A stretch of 64,000 bases of DNA from Micromonospora halophytica (GTDB taxonomy: Bacteria; Actinomycetota; Actinomycetes; Mycobacteriales; Micromonosporaceae): the NCBI RefSeq assembly GCF_900090245.1, contig NZ_FMDN01000001.1:284241-348240 (forward strand), written 5' to 3'. The notes under the pieces are model-generated. The model saw only the letters and a list, made by a program, of their open reading frames with translations, had not been told where the DNA came from and did no database searches. The position numbers and the translations under genes are program-made. Positions 9,015-21,278 of this stretch are shown piece by piece; the stretch's first letter is position 1, and the number at the start of each line of letters is the position of its first letter.

Positions 9015-10470
9015 AGAGGCGTCGCGGGGTCGGCGGGCGTTCGGTGCCGAAGAGCCAGGCGTCGAAGAGCTTGTCCAGCTGCCTGCCGGAGACCCGCTCG
9101 GCGTGCGCGACGAACTCCGCGGTCGTGACGTTGCCGTTGCGCTTCTCCGCCGCCCAGGTCTTCAGGATCTCGAAGAACGCCTTGTCGCCGACCGCCACCC
9201 GCAGCGCGTGCACGGTCATCCCGCCCCGCTGGTAGACCGACTCGCTGAACAGGTTCTCCTTGCCGGGTCTGCCCGGCGGGGTCCGCCAGACCCGGCTGGA
9301 CGAGCCGGCGTACCGCCGGTCGAAGGCGGCCTGCGCGGTGCCGGCACCCTGGTGCTCGGCCCAGAGCCACTCGGCGTACGTGGCCAGCCCCTCGTTGAGC
9401 CAGATGTCCTCCCAGCGGGCCAGCGAGACGCTGTTGCCGAACCACTGGTGGGCCAGCTCATGGGTCACCACGCCGGTGTTCTCCCCGCCCCGGAAGAAGC
9501 CGGCGGAGTAGACCGGCCGGCTCTGCGTCTCCAACGCGTACCGGATCCGGTCGTCGGCGACGACCACCCCGCCGTACGCGGCGAACGGGTACGGCCCGAA
9601 GACGCTCTCCAGATAGTCGGCGACCTCGGTGGTGCGGGCCAGCGAGGCGTCCGCGGCGCCCTCGCCCAACCTGGTGCTGACCGCGGTGAACACCGGCCGT
9701 CCCTTGTGCTCGCCGGTTTCGACCCGGTACTCCCCGATCACCACGGTGCTGAGGTAACTGGCCATCGGAGCGGTCTCGGACCACTTCCAGGTGGTCCAGC
9801 CACCCTTGTCGCTCCTGCCTTTCGGCACCCCGTTGCTGATCGCCGCCAGTCCCTTCGGGACGGTGATCTCGACATCGTAGGCGGCCTTGTCGGAGGGGTG
9901 GTCGTTGACCGGGAACCAGGTACTCGCCGACTCCGGCTGGCCGAGCGCGATCGCGCCGTCGCCGGTGTGCAGCCAGCCGCCGTCCCCGAGCACGTCGTTG
10001 TCCAGCGGCTTCGGCTCGCCGTCGTAGACGATCTCGGCGGTGAACCCGTTGCCGGACATCAGGCCGGTGGCCGGGGTGACCACCAGTTCGTCGGCGGCAC
10101 GCTCGTACCGGGCCGGCGCGCCGTCCACGGTCACCTTCCGCACGGTCAGCCCGGCCAGGTCGAGGTGGAACGCGGACAGGTCGGCCGTCGCCGTGGCCTG
10201 CACGGTGGTGGTGCCGGTGAGCCTGTCGGTCGCCGGGTCGTAGCGGACCTTCACCGTGTACCGGCCGACGTCGTAGCCGCCGTTGCCGTACGTCGGGAAG
10301 TAGGTGTCGCCGACACCGGCCGCGCCGGGCCGGAACTCCCGCGCCGTCGGCGTCGGGCTGGCCTCCACCCGCCGTTGCGGCTCCGCGTCGGTGCCGCACG
10401 CGCCGAGCCCGAGGGCCACGACCACCAGCAGACCGATGCCCCGCCGCGTCCACGCCTTGGTCACCGCCAC
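9013..10470 (-). CDS. M1-family zinc metallopeptidase, lipoprotein
   Basis: A 485-residue aminopeptidase-like protein anchored by a lipobox (LVVVALGLGACG). The M1 catalytic site is complete: HELAH, 18 residues, then Glu in LNEGLATYAEW. An N-terminal beta domain precedes it (GGYDVGRYTVKVRYDP). The product is shorter than aminopeptidase N and ends soon after the catalytic helical region (LDKLFDAWLFGTERP), so it is the short secreted M1 type common in actinobacteria. GTG 10470 or GTG 10464 is the start; the latter has GGGGAGG at better spacing. A close paralogue lies immediately upstream on the same strand. Confidence 0.9.
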   Translation of the reverse strand: MAVTKAWTRRGIGLLVVVALGLGACGTDAEPQRRVEASPTPTAREFRPGAAGVGDTYFPTYGNGGYDVGRYTVKVRYDPATDRLTGTTTVQATATADLSAFHLDLAGLTVRKVTVDGAPARYERAADELVVTPATGLMSGNGFTAEIVYDGEPKPLDNDVLGDGGWLHTGDGAIALGQPESASTWFPVNDHPSDKAAYDVEITVPKGLAAISNGVPKGRSDKGGWTTWKWSETAPMASYLSTVVIGEYRVETGEHKGRPVFTAVSTRLGEGAADASLARTTEVADYLESVFGPYPFAAYGGVVVADDRIRYALETQSRPVYSAGFFRGGENTGVVTHELAHQWFGNSVSLARWEDIWLNEGLATYAEWLWAEHQGAGTAQAAFDRRYAGSSSRVWRTPPGRPGKENLFSESVYQRGGMTVHALRVAVGDKAFFEILKTWAAEKRNGNVTTAEFVAHAERVSGRQLDKLFDAWLFGTERPPTPRRL

Positions 10471-10518
10471 CTCCCCGTGCCGTCCGCGGCAGCCTACCGA
10501 CCGACGGTCACCGCCGGG

Positions 10519-11931
10519 TCACGGCAGGGCGGGCGCGGTGGCGCCGGCGAGCCAGGCGTCGAGCAGCGGGCGCAGCGGCCGGCCGGCGATCCGCTCGGCG
10601 TACGCGACGAAGTCGCCGGTGGTGGCGGTACGGTCCCGCCGCTCGGCGGTCCAGCCGCGCAGCAGGCGGAAGAAGGTCGCGTCGCCGACGGTGCGGCGCA
10701 GCGCGTGCACCGCGAGGGCGCCCCGCTGGTAGACGCCGTCGCCGAACATCTCCGCCCGGCCCGGGTCGACCGCCGGCTTCGACCAGTCGGTGACGGCGTA
10801 CCGGGCCTCGAATGCCTGCTGCGCGCTCCGCCCGCCCTCGTGCTCCGCCCAGAGCCACTCGGCGTACGTGGCGAAGCCCTCGTTGAGCCAGATGTCCTGC
10901 CAGCGCGCCAGCGAGACGCTGTCACCGAACCACTGGTGGGCCAGTTCGTGCGCGACCACCGAAGGGTTCGGCCGGCCGGCACGGAAGAAACCCGGCCCGT
11001 AGACCGGCCGGGACTGCGTCTCCAACGCGTACCCGATCCGGTCGTCGGCGACCGCGATCCCCCCGTACGAGGCGAACGGGTACGGCCCGAAGCGCTCGGC
11101 GAGGAAGTCGGCGATCTCCCCGGTGCGGGCGATGGACCGGGCGGCAGGGCCGTCCGCCGGCAGGCTCGCCGCGACCGCGGTGACCATCGGCCGGCCGGCG
11201 TGGACGCCGGTCGTCACCCGGTAGTCGCCGATGACCAGGGTGCTCAGGTAGCTGGCCATCGGCACGTCCTCGCGCCAACGCCAGGTCGCCCACCCGTCCG
11301 CGCTCGTCCGCTCCCCCGGCACGCCGTTGCCCACCGCCTCGGTCCCGTCCGGGACGGTCACCTCGACGTCGTAGCGGGCCTTGTCGGAGGGGTGGTCGTT
11401 GACCGGGAACCAGGTGGCCGCCGACTCCGGCTGGCCCAGCGCGATCGCCCCGTCGGCAGTGTGCAGCCAGCCGCCGCTGCCCAGCTCGCCGTCGCGGACG
11501 GCGGTCGGCACCCCGGCGTAGGCGACCTCCACCGTGAAACCGGTGCCCCGGGGCAGCCCGCGCGCCGGGGTGACCACCAACTCGTCGCCGTCGCGGCGGT
11601 GCGTGGCCGCCGCCCCGGCGACGGTGACCTCGGAGACGTCCAGCCCGATCAGGTCCAGGTTGAACCGGGACAGCGGCGCGGTCGCGGTGGCGGTGACGCT
11701 CGCCCGCCCGGTCAGCCGGTCGGTGGCCGGGTCGTAACGCACCCGCAGCCGGTACTCCTGGACGTCGTACCCGCCGTTGCCCCGCCCCGGGACGTACGGG
11801 TCACCGGCGTCGGCCGCACCGGGCCGGAACGCGTCCCGGTCGTCTCCCGCGCCGGTGCAGCCGACCAGCACCGTCGCCGCCGCGACAGCCACGGCGAGAG
11901 CCGGCCGGATCCGGCGGGGAACACGACGCAC
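10519..11931 (-). CDS. M1-family zinc metallopeptidase, lipoprotein (paralogue)
   Basis: A 470-residue protein with the same plan as its downstream neighbour: lipobox (TVLVGCTG), N-terminal beta domain ([16 protein letters not shown]), HELAH-x18-E catalytic motif and C-terminal stretch ([11 protein letters not shown]). Long identical blocks shared with the downstream copy, such as [16 protein letters not shown] and SLARWxDIWLNEG, show a tandem duplication. The start is GTG 11931. Only 48 bp separate the two genes, so they are probably co-transcribed. The substrate is unknown. Confidence 0.9.
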   Translation of the reverse strand: MRRVPRRIRPALAVAVAAATVLVGCTGAGDDRDAFRPGAADAGDPYVPGRGNGGYDVQEYRLRVRYDPATDRLTGRASVTATATAPLSRFNLDLIGLDVSEVTVAGAAATHRRDGDELVVTPARGLPRGTGFTVEVAYAGVPTAVRDGELGSGGWLHTADGAIALGQPESAATWFPVNDHPSDKARYDVEVTVPDGTEAVGNGVPGERTSADGWATWRWREDVPMASYLSTLVIGDYRVTTGVHAGRPMVTAVAASLPADGPAARSIARTGEIADFLAERFGPYPFASYGGIAVADDRIGYALETQSRPVYGPGFFRAGRPNPSVVAHELAHQWFGDSVSLARWQDIWLNEGFATYAEWLWAEHEGGRSAQQAFEARYAVTDWSKPAVDPGRAEMFGDGVYQRGALAVHALRRTVGDATFFRLLRGWTAERRDRTATTGDFVAYAERIAGRPLRPLLDAWLAGATAPALP

Positions 11932-11981
11932 CGGCCGAGCCTATCGGCGCGACCGGTGCGTCGGGGTGGGATCGTCGCAGG

Positions 11982-13100
11982 TCAGCGGTCCAGGACCAGG
12001 CCGACCTTCTGGAACTCCTTCAGGTCGCGGTAGCCGCACTTGGCCATCGCCCGGCGCAGCCCGCCGAAGAGGTTGAGCTGGCCGTCCGGCTCGTCGGCCG
12101 GGCCGAAGAGCAGCCGCTCCATCACCCCGAGCGGCTCACCGGCGGCCTCGAACGCACCACGCGGCAGCGACGGGTGGCTGGCGGCCGAGTGCCACCAGGC
12201 GCCGCCGGCCGGGGCCTCCTCGCAGAGCGACAGCGGCTCGCCGAGCATCACCGCGTCCGCGCCGCAGCCCAGCGCCTTGGCGATGTCGCCGGAGGTCTGG
12301 ATGTCCCCGTCGGCGATCAGGTGCACGTACCGGCCACCGGTCTCGTCCAGGTAGTCGCGGCGGGCCGCGGCGGCGTCGGCGATCGCAGTGGCCATCGGCA
12401 CCCGGATGCCGAGCACCGACTCGGTGGTGGACCAGTCGTCGCCGCCGATGCCGACGATCACGCCGGCCGCGCCGGTCCGCATCAGGTGCAGCGCCGTCTT
12501 GTAGTCGGTGCAGCCGCCGACGACCACCGGCAGGTCGAGGTCGGCGATGAACTCCTTGAGGTTCAGCGGCTCGTCCGTGGTGGAGACGTGCTCGGCCGAG
12601 ACGATGGTGCCCTGGATGACGAGGATGTCCACCCCGGCGTCGAGGATCACCGGGGCCAGCGCCAGGGTGTGCTGCGGCGAGACCCGGACGGCCACCGTGC
12701 CGCCGCCGTCGCGCAGCTCGCGGACCCGCTCGGCGATGAGGTCCGGGCGGATCGGCTCGGAGTAGACCTCCTGGAGCCGCTTGGTGGCGCGGGCGTCCTC
12801 GTCCAGGCCGGCCAGTTCCTCCAGCACCTTGGTCGGGTTCTCGTACCGGGTCCAGAGGCCCTCGACGTTGAGCACCCCGAGCCCGCCGAGCTGGCCGAGC
12901 CGCACCGCCGAGGCCGGGCTCATGGTGGCGTCCGAGGGGTGCCCGACGCAGGGGATGCCGAACTGGTACGCGTCGAGCTGCCAGCCGGTGGAGACGTCGT
13001 CGACGTCCCGGGTCCGGCGGCTCGGCACGATGGCGATGTCGTCCAGGTGGTAGCCGCGCTGCGCGGTCTTGCCCAGCCCGATCTCGACCACGTCACGCAT
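11982..13100 (-). CDS. guaB3: GuaB3 family IMP dehydrogenase-related protein
   Basis: A 372-residue TIM-barrel protein of the IMPDH/GMP reductase superfamily, a near-universal actinobacterial partner of guaB. It keeps the barrel and nucleotide-binding stretches ([54 protein letters not shown]) but lacks CBS domains. The loop aligned with the IMPDH active site (GPGSICTTR in the neighbouring GuaB) reads GIGGDDWSTTE, so the catalytic cysteine is replaced by Ser. It is therefore unlikely to be a classical IMP dehydrogenase. Its conserved position directly downstream of guaB (27 bp) suggests a role in purine metabolism. Confidence 0.93.
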   Translation of the reverse strand: MRDVVEIGLGKTAQRGYHLDDIAIVPSRRTRDVDDVSTGWQLDAYQFGIPCVGHPSDATMSPASAVRLGQLGGLGVLNVEGLWTRYENPTKVLEELAGLDEDARATKRLQEVYSEPIRPDLIAERVRELRDGGGTVAVRVSPQHTLALAPVILDAGVDILVIQGTIVSAEHVSTTDEPLNLKEFIADLDLPVVVGGCTDYKTALHLMRTGAAGVIVGIGGDDWSTTESVLGIRVPMATAIADAAAARRDYLDETGGRYVHLIADGDIQTSGDIAKALGCGADAVMLGEPLSLCEEAPAGGAWWHSAASHPSLPRGAFEAAGEPLGVMERLLFGPADEPDGQLNLFGGLRRAMAKCGYRDLKEFQKVGLVLDR

Positions 13101-13127
13101 GAGGACTCCAGGTGTCTCGGGGGATGG

Positions 13128-14720
<1,593 letters not shown>

Positions 14721-14886
14721 TCAGCGAGGTGGCGCGCGGGCACCGGCGCACGCCGGCGTGACGGCGCGTCGTTTCATCGTACCCATGGAGCTGCGCAGCC
14801 CCCGGCGGTGCCGGCGCGCGTCGGCGACGCCACAGCAGCGGGACCGGGGGCAGGCGTCGCGGGTTCCTGAGGACTACGGTGAGGGG

Positions 14887-15297
14887 GTGCACGACGAGCC
14901 CATCGACCCGTTCAACGGCGACCCGGCCGATCCGGCTGCCGGCCTGCACGATCCCCGCGACGACGACGCGCTCGACCCGCTGACCGACGTCGAGCGTCAG
15001 GACGTGCTGGAGGATCTGGCCGACCTGGAGATCTACCAGGCCCTGCTGGCACCGATCGGGGTGCGCGGGCTGGTCATCGAGTGCGAGGACTGCCGGGAGC
15101 CCCACTACTTCGACTGGGACCTGCTCCGGGGCAACCTGCGCCATCTGCTCGACTCCGGCCGCCCCCGGGTGCACGAGCCGGCCTACGACCCGGATCCGGA
15201 CCACTACGTCACCTGGGACTACGCGCGTGGCTACGCCGACGGCGTGCACGACACGCTGACCGAGGGGACCGAGGAGGACGACTCCGCCGACGGCTGA
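14887..15297 (+). CDS. DUF5319 protein
   Basis: A 136-residue acidic, soluble protein of unknown function, conserved next to guaB in actinobacteria (Rv3412 in Mycobacterium tuberculosis). It has an Asp-rich N-terminus, a helical core (DVLEDLADLEIYQALLAPIGVRGLVIECEDCREPHY, cited here in parts: DVLEDLADLE, GVRGLVIECEDC) and an acidic C-terminus (EGTEEDDSADG). The CEDC pair could bind metal. The start is GTG 14887 in a GTGAGGGGGTG context; upstream codons of the same open frame look antisense. It is divergent from guaB. Confidence 0.85.
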   Translation: MHDEPIDPFNGDPADPAAGLHDPRDDDALDPLTDVERQDVLEDLADLEIYQALLAPIGVRGLVIECEDCREPHYFDWDLLRGNLRHLLDSGRPRVHEPAYDPDPDHYVTWDYARGYADGVHDTLTEGTEEDDSADG

Positions 15298-15324
15298 CCG
15301 GTCGGCTCCGCGCGCCGGTGGGCT

Positions 15325-16146
15325 TCAGGCGACCAGGCCGGCGCGGAAGCCGGCGGCCACCGCGTGCGCCCGGTCCCGGGCGCCGAGCTTGCGGAACAGC
15401 CGGCGGGCGTGCGTCTTGACGGTGTCCTCCGAGACGAACAGCTCGCGCCCGATCTCGGCGTTGCTCTTCCCCTCTGCCATGCCGAGCAGCACCTGGAGCT
15501 CACGCTCGGTCAGCCCGACCGCGCCCCGACCACCGCGCGCGGCCGACGCGCCGCGCCGACCGGCCGGCACCGGGGTCTCCACCTCGGCGGTCTCCGCCTC
15601 CACCTCGTCGTCACCGCGCTGCACCGGCACCACCGTCGGGGCGCCGCCCGGCCCCTCACCCGGCCCGGACCAGGCCGGACCCGGCTTGTTCGGGGTACGG
15701 CCGCCGGCCGGGCGGGGCGGCGCACCGACCGCGGCGGTGTCCCGCGCCGGGTCGGTCACCCGGTTGCGGGCGGCCCGCCCGGGCCCGGAGAGCAGCAGCA
15801 GGGCCTTGGCCACCGCGCTGGTCAGGTCGTGGTCGGCGCCCTGGATCAGCCCACGGGCGCCGGCGCTGATGGTGGCCGCCGCCGCCTCGGACTCCTCCGC
15901 GCCGAGCAGCAGCACGTCGGCCTGCGGCGCGCGGGCCAGCACCCGGCGGACGAAGCCGGCGCTGTCGGGTCGGGTGAGCGCGGTGTCGGCGAGCACGACG
16001 TCGACCGGGCGCTCGGAGAGCCGCAGCATCACCTCCGGATCGGAGACGGCCGTCCGCACGACCGACGCCAGGCCGAGGCGGGCGGCCGCCGAGGTCAACT
16101 GCTGCGCGGCGAGCGGTGTTCGTACGCAGACGAGAACGGTACGCAC
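15325..16146 (-). CDS. Atypical LuxR/NarL-type regulator (BldM-like position)
   Basis: A 273-residue DNA-binding protein starting at GTG 16146 behind GGAGAGGAG. Residues 1-120 form a receiver-like fold, but the paired acidic residues near the start (usually DD) read VCVRT, and the usual GY-L-K ending reads ARGLIQG. Only the central Asp (VVLADTAL) remains, so phosphorylation by a standard kinase is doubtful. A Pro/Gly/Glu-rich linker of about 80 residues leads to a C-terminal LuxR helix-turn-helix (LTERELQVLLGMAEGKS, SEDTVKTHARRLF). It is divergent from a WhiD-like gene, the arrangement of bldM and whiD in Streptomyces, so a developmental role is plausible (inference). Confidence 0.85.
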   Translation of the reverse strand: MRTVLVCVRTPLAAQQLTSAAARLGLASVVRTAVSDPEVMLRLSERPVDVVLADTALTRPDSAGFVRRVLARAPQADVLLLGAEESEAAAATISAGARGLIQGADHDLTSAVAKALLLLSGPGRAARNRVTDPARDTAAVGAPPRPAGGRTPNKPGPAWSGPGEGPGGAPTVVPVQRGDDEVEAETAEVETPVPAGRRGASAARGGRGAVGLTERELQVLLGMAEGKSNAEIGRELFVSEDTVKTHARRLFRKLGARDRAHAVAAGFRAGLVA

Positions 16147-16401
16147 TGTGGTCTCCTCTCCGCAGAGAGCAGACCATGGCCGGGTGCGCCGGGGAGGAGG
16201 TTCCAGGCAATCCTCCGAACTTTTCCGACATCTGGGGCATATGCCGCAAGTTGTCCGAGGTTTTCGATCACAGACGTGTGAGTCGGGGAAAGGTCGGGTA
16301 CCGAGACGCCAGGCCGGAAACGGTGCGCCTGCGCGGACCGCCGCCCGGACGCCGGATGCGAACGAGAACCTCCGCGGTGCCGCGCGGGAGGAGGGGTGCT
16401 G
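16147..16401. promoter_or_regulatory. Long divergent control region between the LuxR-type and whiB genes
   Basis: A 255-bp spacer with lower GC than its neighbours around 16200-16280. It contains the palindrome GGCATATGCC (16236-16245). A very strong ribosome-binding site, GGAGGAGG, lies at 16387-16394. I could not assign promoter boxes reliably. Its length suits the multi-input control typical of whiB-type genes. Confidence 0.4.
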
Positions 16402-16785
16402 ATGTCGAACGTACGTAGACTGCCCGGACCCATCGTCGACCTCTGGGACTGGCAGCGTCTCGGTGCCTGCCGAGGTCGCGACAGCGCCCAGTTCTTCCAC
16501 CCGGACGGCGAGCGCGGCTCCTCGCGGCTACGCCGCGAGTCCGGCGCCAAGGCCGTCTGCCGCGCCTGCCCGGTCCGGGCCGAGTGCGCCGCCCACGCGC
16601 TGTCCGTCCGCGAGCCGTACGGGGTGTGGGGCGGATTCAGCGAGTCGGAGCGGCTGCGGCTGCTCGCCCTCGGCTGGGAGGACCTGGCCGACCGCCGGCA
16701 GACCCGGGTCGACATCGCCCGGCTGGAGGCCCGCCTCGGCCGACCGCACAAGTCCGCCGTGCCGGACCAGCGCAAGATCGCCTGA
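16402..16785 (+). CDS. whiD: WhiB-family iron-sulfur regulator (WhiD/WhiB3 type)
   Basis: A 127-residue protein with the four [4Fe-4S] cysteines in the WhiB pattern: GACRGR, then CRACPVRAEC, and the GVWGG turn, followed by a basic C-terminus that touches DNA and sigma factor. WhiB proteins bind the principal sigma factor and respond to redox or nitric oxide. The position next to guaB and groEL matches WhiB3 of mycobacteria and WhiD of Streptomyces. The start is ATG 16402, seven bases after GGAGGAGG; a GTG six bases earlier overlaps that site and is unlikely. Confidence 0.92.
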   Translation: MSNVRRLPGPIVDLWDWQRLGACRGRDSAQFFHPDGERGSSRLRRESGAKAVCRACPVRAECAAHALSVREPYGVWGGFSESERLRLLALGWEDLADRRQTRVDIARLEARLGRPHKSAVPDQRKIA

Positions 16786-16932
16786 TCCCGACCGACCAGA
16801 CCTCGGCGACGCCGCGTCCCGTACCCCGGGGCGCGGCGTCGCCGCGTGTCCGGAGTTCGCGCCGCCGCGTGCCGAGGCGAGGCGCCGCCGCATGCCCGGA
16901 AGCGAGGTGCCGCCGCGTGCCGGGCGGGCGGC
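16786..16932. repeat. Short degenerate GC repeats between whiB and the Mo-oxidoreductase gene
   Basis: This gap between convergent genes is made of imperfect copies of a GCCGCCGCGTGCC-like motif (about 16820-16930). No open frame with convincing coding character is present, and no clean terminator stem was found. Confidence 0.4.
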
Positions 16933-18651
16933 TCAGCGGACCGTCACCTGCACGGTGTGCCAGCCGGTCGCGCCGTCCGGCTCGACCGGCCGTTCCCGCC
17001 CGGTCTGCGTCTCACCGGTGGCGTCGGTGGCCCGCACCTGGAGGGTGTGCTCGCCGGGGGTGGCGTCCCAGCGCCAGGACCACTGCACCCAGGTGTCCAC
17101 CGACACGGTCGGGGCCAGCGTCGCGTCCCGCCACGGCCCGCCGTCGACGCGTACCTCGACGCGACTGACGCCACGATGCTGCGCCCAGGCCACCCCGGCC
17201 ACCACGACCGGCCCGGCGGTGATCCGGTTGCGGGGGCGGGGCGTGTCGATCCGTGACTGCGTCTTCACCGGCCCCTGCGCCGACCAGCCCCGGGGCACCC
17301 AGTACGCGTCGAAGTCGGCGAAGCTTGTCAACTCCAACTCGGTCACCCACTTGCAGGCGGAGACGTAGCCGTACAGGCCCGGCACCACCATCCGGACCGG
17401 GAAGCCGTGCTCGACCGGCAGCGGCTCGCCGTTCATCCCCACCGCCAGCAGCGCGTCCCGCCCGTCGCGCAGCACCGCGGTCGGGGTGCCACAGGTCCAG
17501 CCGTCCACCGAGCGCCCCACCACCTGGTCCGCGCCCTCCTCCGGCTCCACCTCGTCGAGCAGTTCCCGGATCGGTACGCCCAGCCACCGGGCGTTGCCGA
17601 TCAGGTCCCCGCCCACCTCGTTGGAGACGCAGGCCAGGGTGACGTACCGCTCGACCATCGGCCGGGCGAGCAGGTCGGCGAAGCTCAGCTCGATCGGGTT
17701 GCGTACCCGTCCGTGGATGCGCAGCCGCCAGGTCTGTGGATCCACCTGCGGCACCACCAGGGCGGTGTCGATCCGGTAGAAACCGCTGGTCGGGGTGGTG
17801 TAGGGGGCGAGCTGCGCCAGCGACAGGTCCGCACCGACCGGGACCGCCGGTGCGGCGGAGACCGGGGCGGGTAACGCGACCGCCTCGCGGGCCGCGGACA
17901 CCCCCCGGCGGCCGGCCAGCCAGTGCCCGCCCAGCCCGGTCACCGCGGCCGCGCCGGCCAGCACGCCCACCCCGCGCAGGAACCGCCGCCGCGACTCGGG
18001 GGCGACCTGCTCCGGCGGCTCTCGTCCCGGCGACAGCCCGGGCCCGGCCGGGCCCGGCGCGGCCTCGTCGGCTGAGGACGGACCTGCGGTCGGGCCCGAA
18101 CCGCGCGGGCCCACGACCAACGAGGACGAACCCGCGGGCGCATCCACGCCGAGCGTGGCCGACGACGGCGCGGCCGTCGGTGGCGCGGCCGTCGGTGGGC
18201 TCCACGGCCACGGGTCGACCTCCAGCGGCCCGGCGATGAACGCCCAGAGCACCAGTGCGCCCAGCCCGCCGCCGACCAGCGCCGGCAGCGCGTCGGCGGC
18301 GTCCGCGCCGGCCCGGGTCAGCGCGGCGGCCACCCCGAGGGCGGTGAAGGCCGCGATGCCGGCCAGCCCGATCCACAGCCGGCGGACGGCCAGCAGGCCG
18401 AGCAGCGCGGCGATCGCGGCCAGCAGCAGCGCCGTCCCGACCAGCAGGGCGATCTTGTCGTACGTCCCGAAGACGTCGATGGCGAACTGCTTCACCGGTT
18501 CGGGGACGACGTCCACGACGAGCCCGCCGACGGCGACCAGGGGTGCCGACCGGGGACCGGTGAGGACCGCCACCGGTTCGGCGGCGCCGATCGCGACGGC
18601 GGCGGCGGTGATACCGGCCAGCGCGGCGAGATTGCGGGGCGTGCTGCTCAT
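16933..18651 (-). CDS. Membrane-anchored molybdopterin (sulfite-oxidase family) oxidoreductase
   Basis: A 572-residue protein. The first 150 residues hold about four membrane helices. A Pro/Ala/Ser linker is followed by a second anchor-like segment preceded by SRRRFLRGVGVL (Tat-like). Then comes the sulfite-oxidase Mo-cofactor domain with the molybdenum-ligand cysteine in LACVSNEVGG, and last the Ig-like dimerisation domain (VEVRVDGGPW to HTVQVTV). The catalytic domain faces outside the cell. These proteins transfer electrons from small oxyanions or repair oxidised protein methionines; the substrate here is unknown. It lies between whiB and groEL on the minus strand, its start at ATG 18651. 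Confidence 0.88.
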   Translation of the reverse strand: MSSTPRNLAALAGITAAAVAIGAAEPVAVLTGPRSAPLVAVGGLVVDVVPEPVKQFAIDVFGTYDKIALLVGTALLLAAIAALLGLLAVRRLWIGLAGIAAFTALGVAAALTRAGADAADALPALVGGGLGALVLWAFIAGPLEVDPWPWSPPTAAPPTAAPSSATLGVDAPAGSSSLVVGPRGSGPTAGPSSADEAAPGPAGPGLSPGREPPEQVAPESRRRFLRGVGVLAGAAAVTGLGGHWLAGRRGVSAAREAVALPAPVSAAPAVPVGADLSLAQLAPYTTPTSGFYRIDTALVVPQVDPQTWRLRIHGRVRNPIELSFADLLARPMVERYVTLACVSNEVGGDLIGNARWLGVPIRELLDEVEPEEGADQVVGRSVDGWTCGTPTAVLRDGRDALLAVGMNGEPLPVEHGFPVRMVVPGLYGYVSACKWVTELELTSFADFDAYWVPRGWSAQGPVKTQSRIDTPRPRNRITAGPVVVAGVAWAQHRGVSRVEVRVDGGPWRDATLAPTVSVDTWVQWSWRWDATPGEHTLQVRATDATGETQTGRERPVEPDGATGWHTVQVTVR

Positions 18652-18786
18652 CCGACCAGTCTCGTCGACCGACCGGACCCCCCACCAACTCCGTCAGCGT
18701 TCCGTAATCCCACCCCACCCCCACCTCCCCACCCCCCACCTCCGGCGCACCGCCTCCCGGCACACCGCCTCCCGGCGCACCGCCGA

Positions 18787-18818
18787 ACTGCCGGACTGCC
18801 GGACTGCCGGACTGCCGG
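18787..18818. repeat. Four perfect tandem copies of ACTGCCGG
   Basis: The octamer ACTGCCGG is repeated four times without change. It follows two to three copies of a 15-bp GCACACCGCCTCCCG-like unit (about 18748-18786) and a CCCACCCC-rich tract. The cluster sits next to the long hairpin that follows, in the spacer between the Mo-oxidoreductase start and the groEL end. Confidence 0.8.
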
Positions 18819-18819
18819 A

Positions 18820-18878
18820 TTGATCAAGAGGTTTGCGTCTCACGCAAGCGCTCTCCTGGACGCAAACTTCTTGATCAA
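18820..18878. repeat. Long intergenic hairpin A with GATC arms
   Basis: Arms TTGATCAAGAGGTTTGCGTC (18820-18839) and GACGCAAACTTCTTGATCAA (18859-18878) pair over 20 positions with one G-U wobble around a 19-nt loop. It is preceded by C-rich sequence and followed by G-rich sequence. It is related to hairpins B and C in this window by the arm pattern GATCnnGnRGTT. It lies downstream of the groEL 3' end. Confidence 0.8.
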
Positions 18879-19010
18879 CGAGCCGAGCCGGGTGGAGGGC
18901 CGACGCTGGACTGAGCCGGGCCGGGAACGCGGCCGAGACGGGTCGGGAGCGGGGCCGGGTGGGGCCCGGGGCGAAGCGGGGCCGGGAGCAGGGCCGGGTG
19001 GATACGAAAC

Positions 19011-19038
19011 GGCGCGCCGTCCGGTGGGACGGCGCGCC
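19011..19038 (-). terminator. groEL hairpin terminator
   Basis: GGCGCGCCGTCC (19011-19022) and GGACGGCGCGCC (19027-19038) form a 12-bp perfect stem with a 4-nt loop, 18 bp after the groEL stop on the minus strand. The next bases on that strand are GTTTCGTATC, moderately U-rich. Confidence 0.75.
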
Positions 19039-19056
19039 GCTCGGTGCAGCGACGGG

Positions 19057-21076
<2,020 letters not shown>

Positions 21077-21218
21077 GGGCATACCCTCCTGGGGTACTTG
21101 GTGTCGTTACCGGTCGGCACGCCGACCAGCGTCAATCTGCCACATGCCACCGGGCGGGGCCGTCGTCGCGGGTGCCGGTCCGCCTGGCGTTCAGCCACCG
21201 GACCTGACGGCCCGGAAG

Positions 21219-21245
21219 CTGGCACCCTCAGGGTGAGAGTGCTAA
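21219..21245. promoter_or_regulatory. CIRCE operator, proximal degenerate copy
   Basis: The right arm GAGTGCTAA is perfect, and the left arm CTGGCACCC matches 6 of 9 positions at the correct 9-bp spacing. It covers the predicted transcription start. Its centre lies 45 bp from the other copy. Confidence 0.65.
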
Positions 21246-21249
21246 TCGC

Positions 21250-21278
21250 AGGTTATTCCTCGGCTAGCACTCCGTCAA
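21250..21278 (-). promoter_or_regulatory. groES-groEL promoter
   Basis: On the minus strand TTGACG (21278-21273) and TAACCT (21255-21250) are spaced by 17 bp and match -35 and -10 boxes of the principal sigma factor. Transcription would begin near 21243, giving a leader of about 165 nt. The two CIRCE elements overlap the -35/spacer and the start point. Confidence 0.72.

Noticed and set aside
8917..12033. Very long plus-strand open frame opposite the M1 peptidase genes
   Set aside because: It is antisense to two well-supported genes and encodes Arg/Gly/Pro/Val-rich low-complexity protein with no motif, as expected from GC-rich codon bias.
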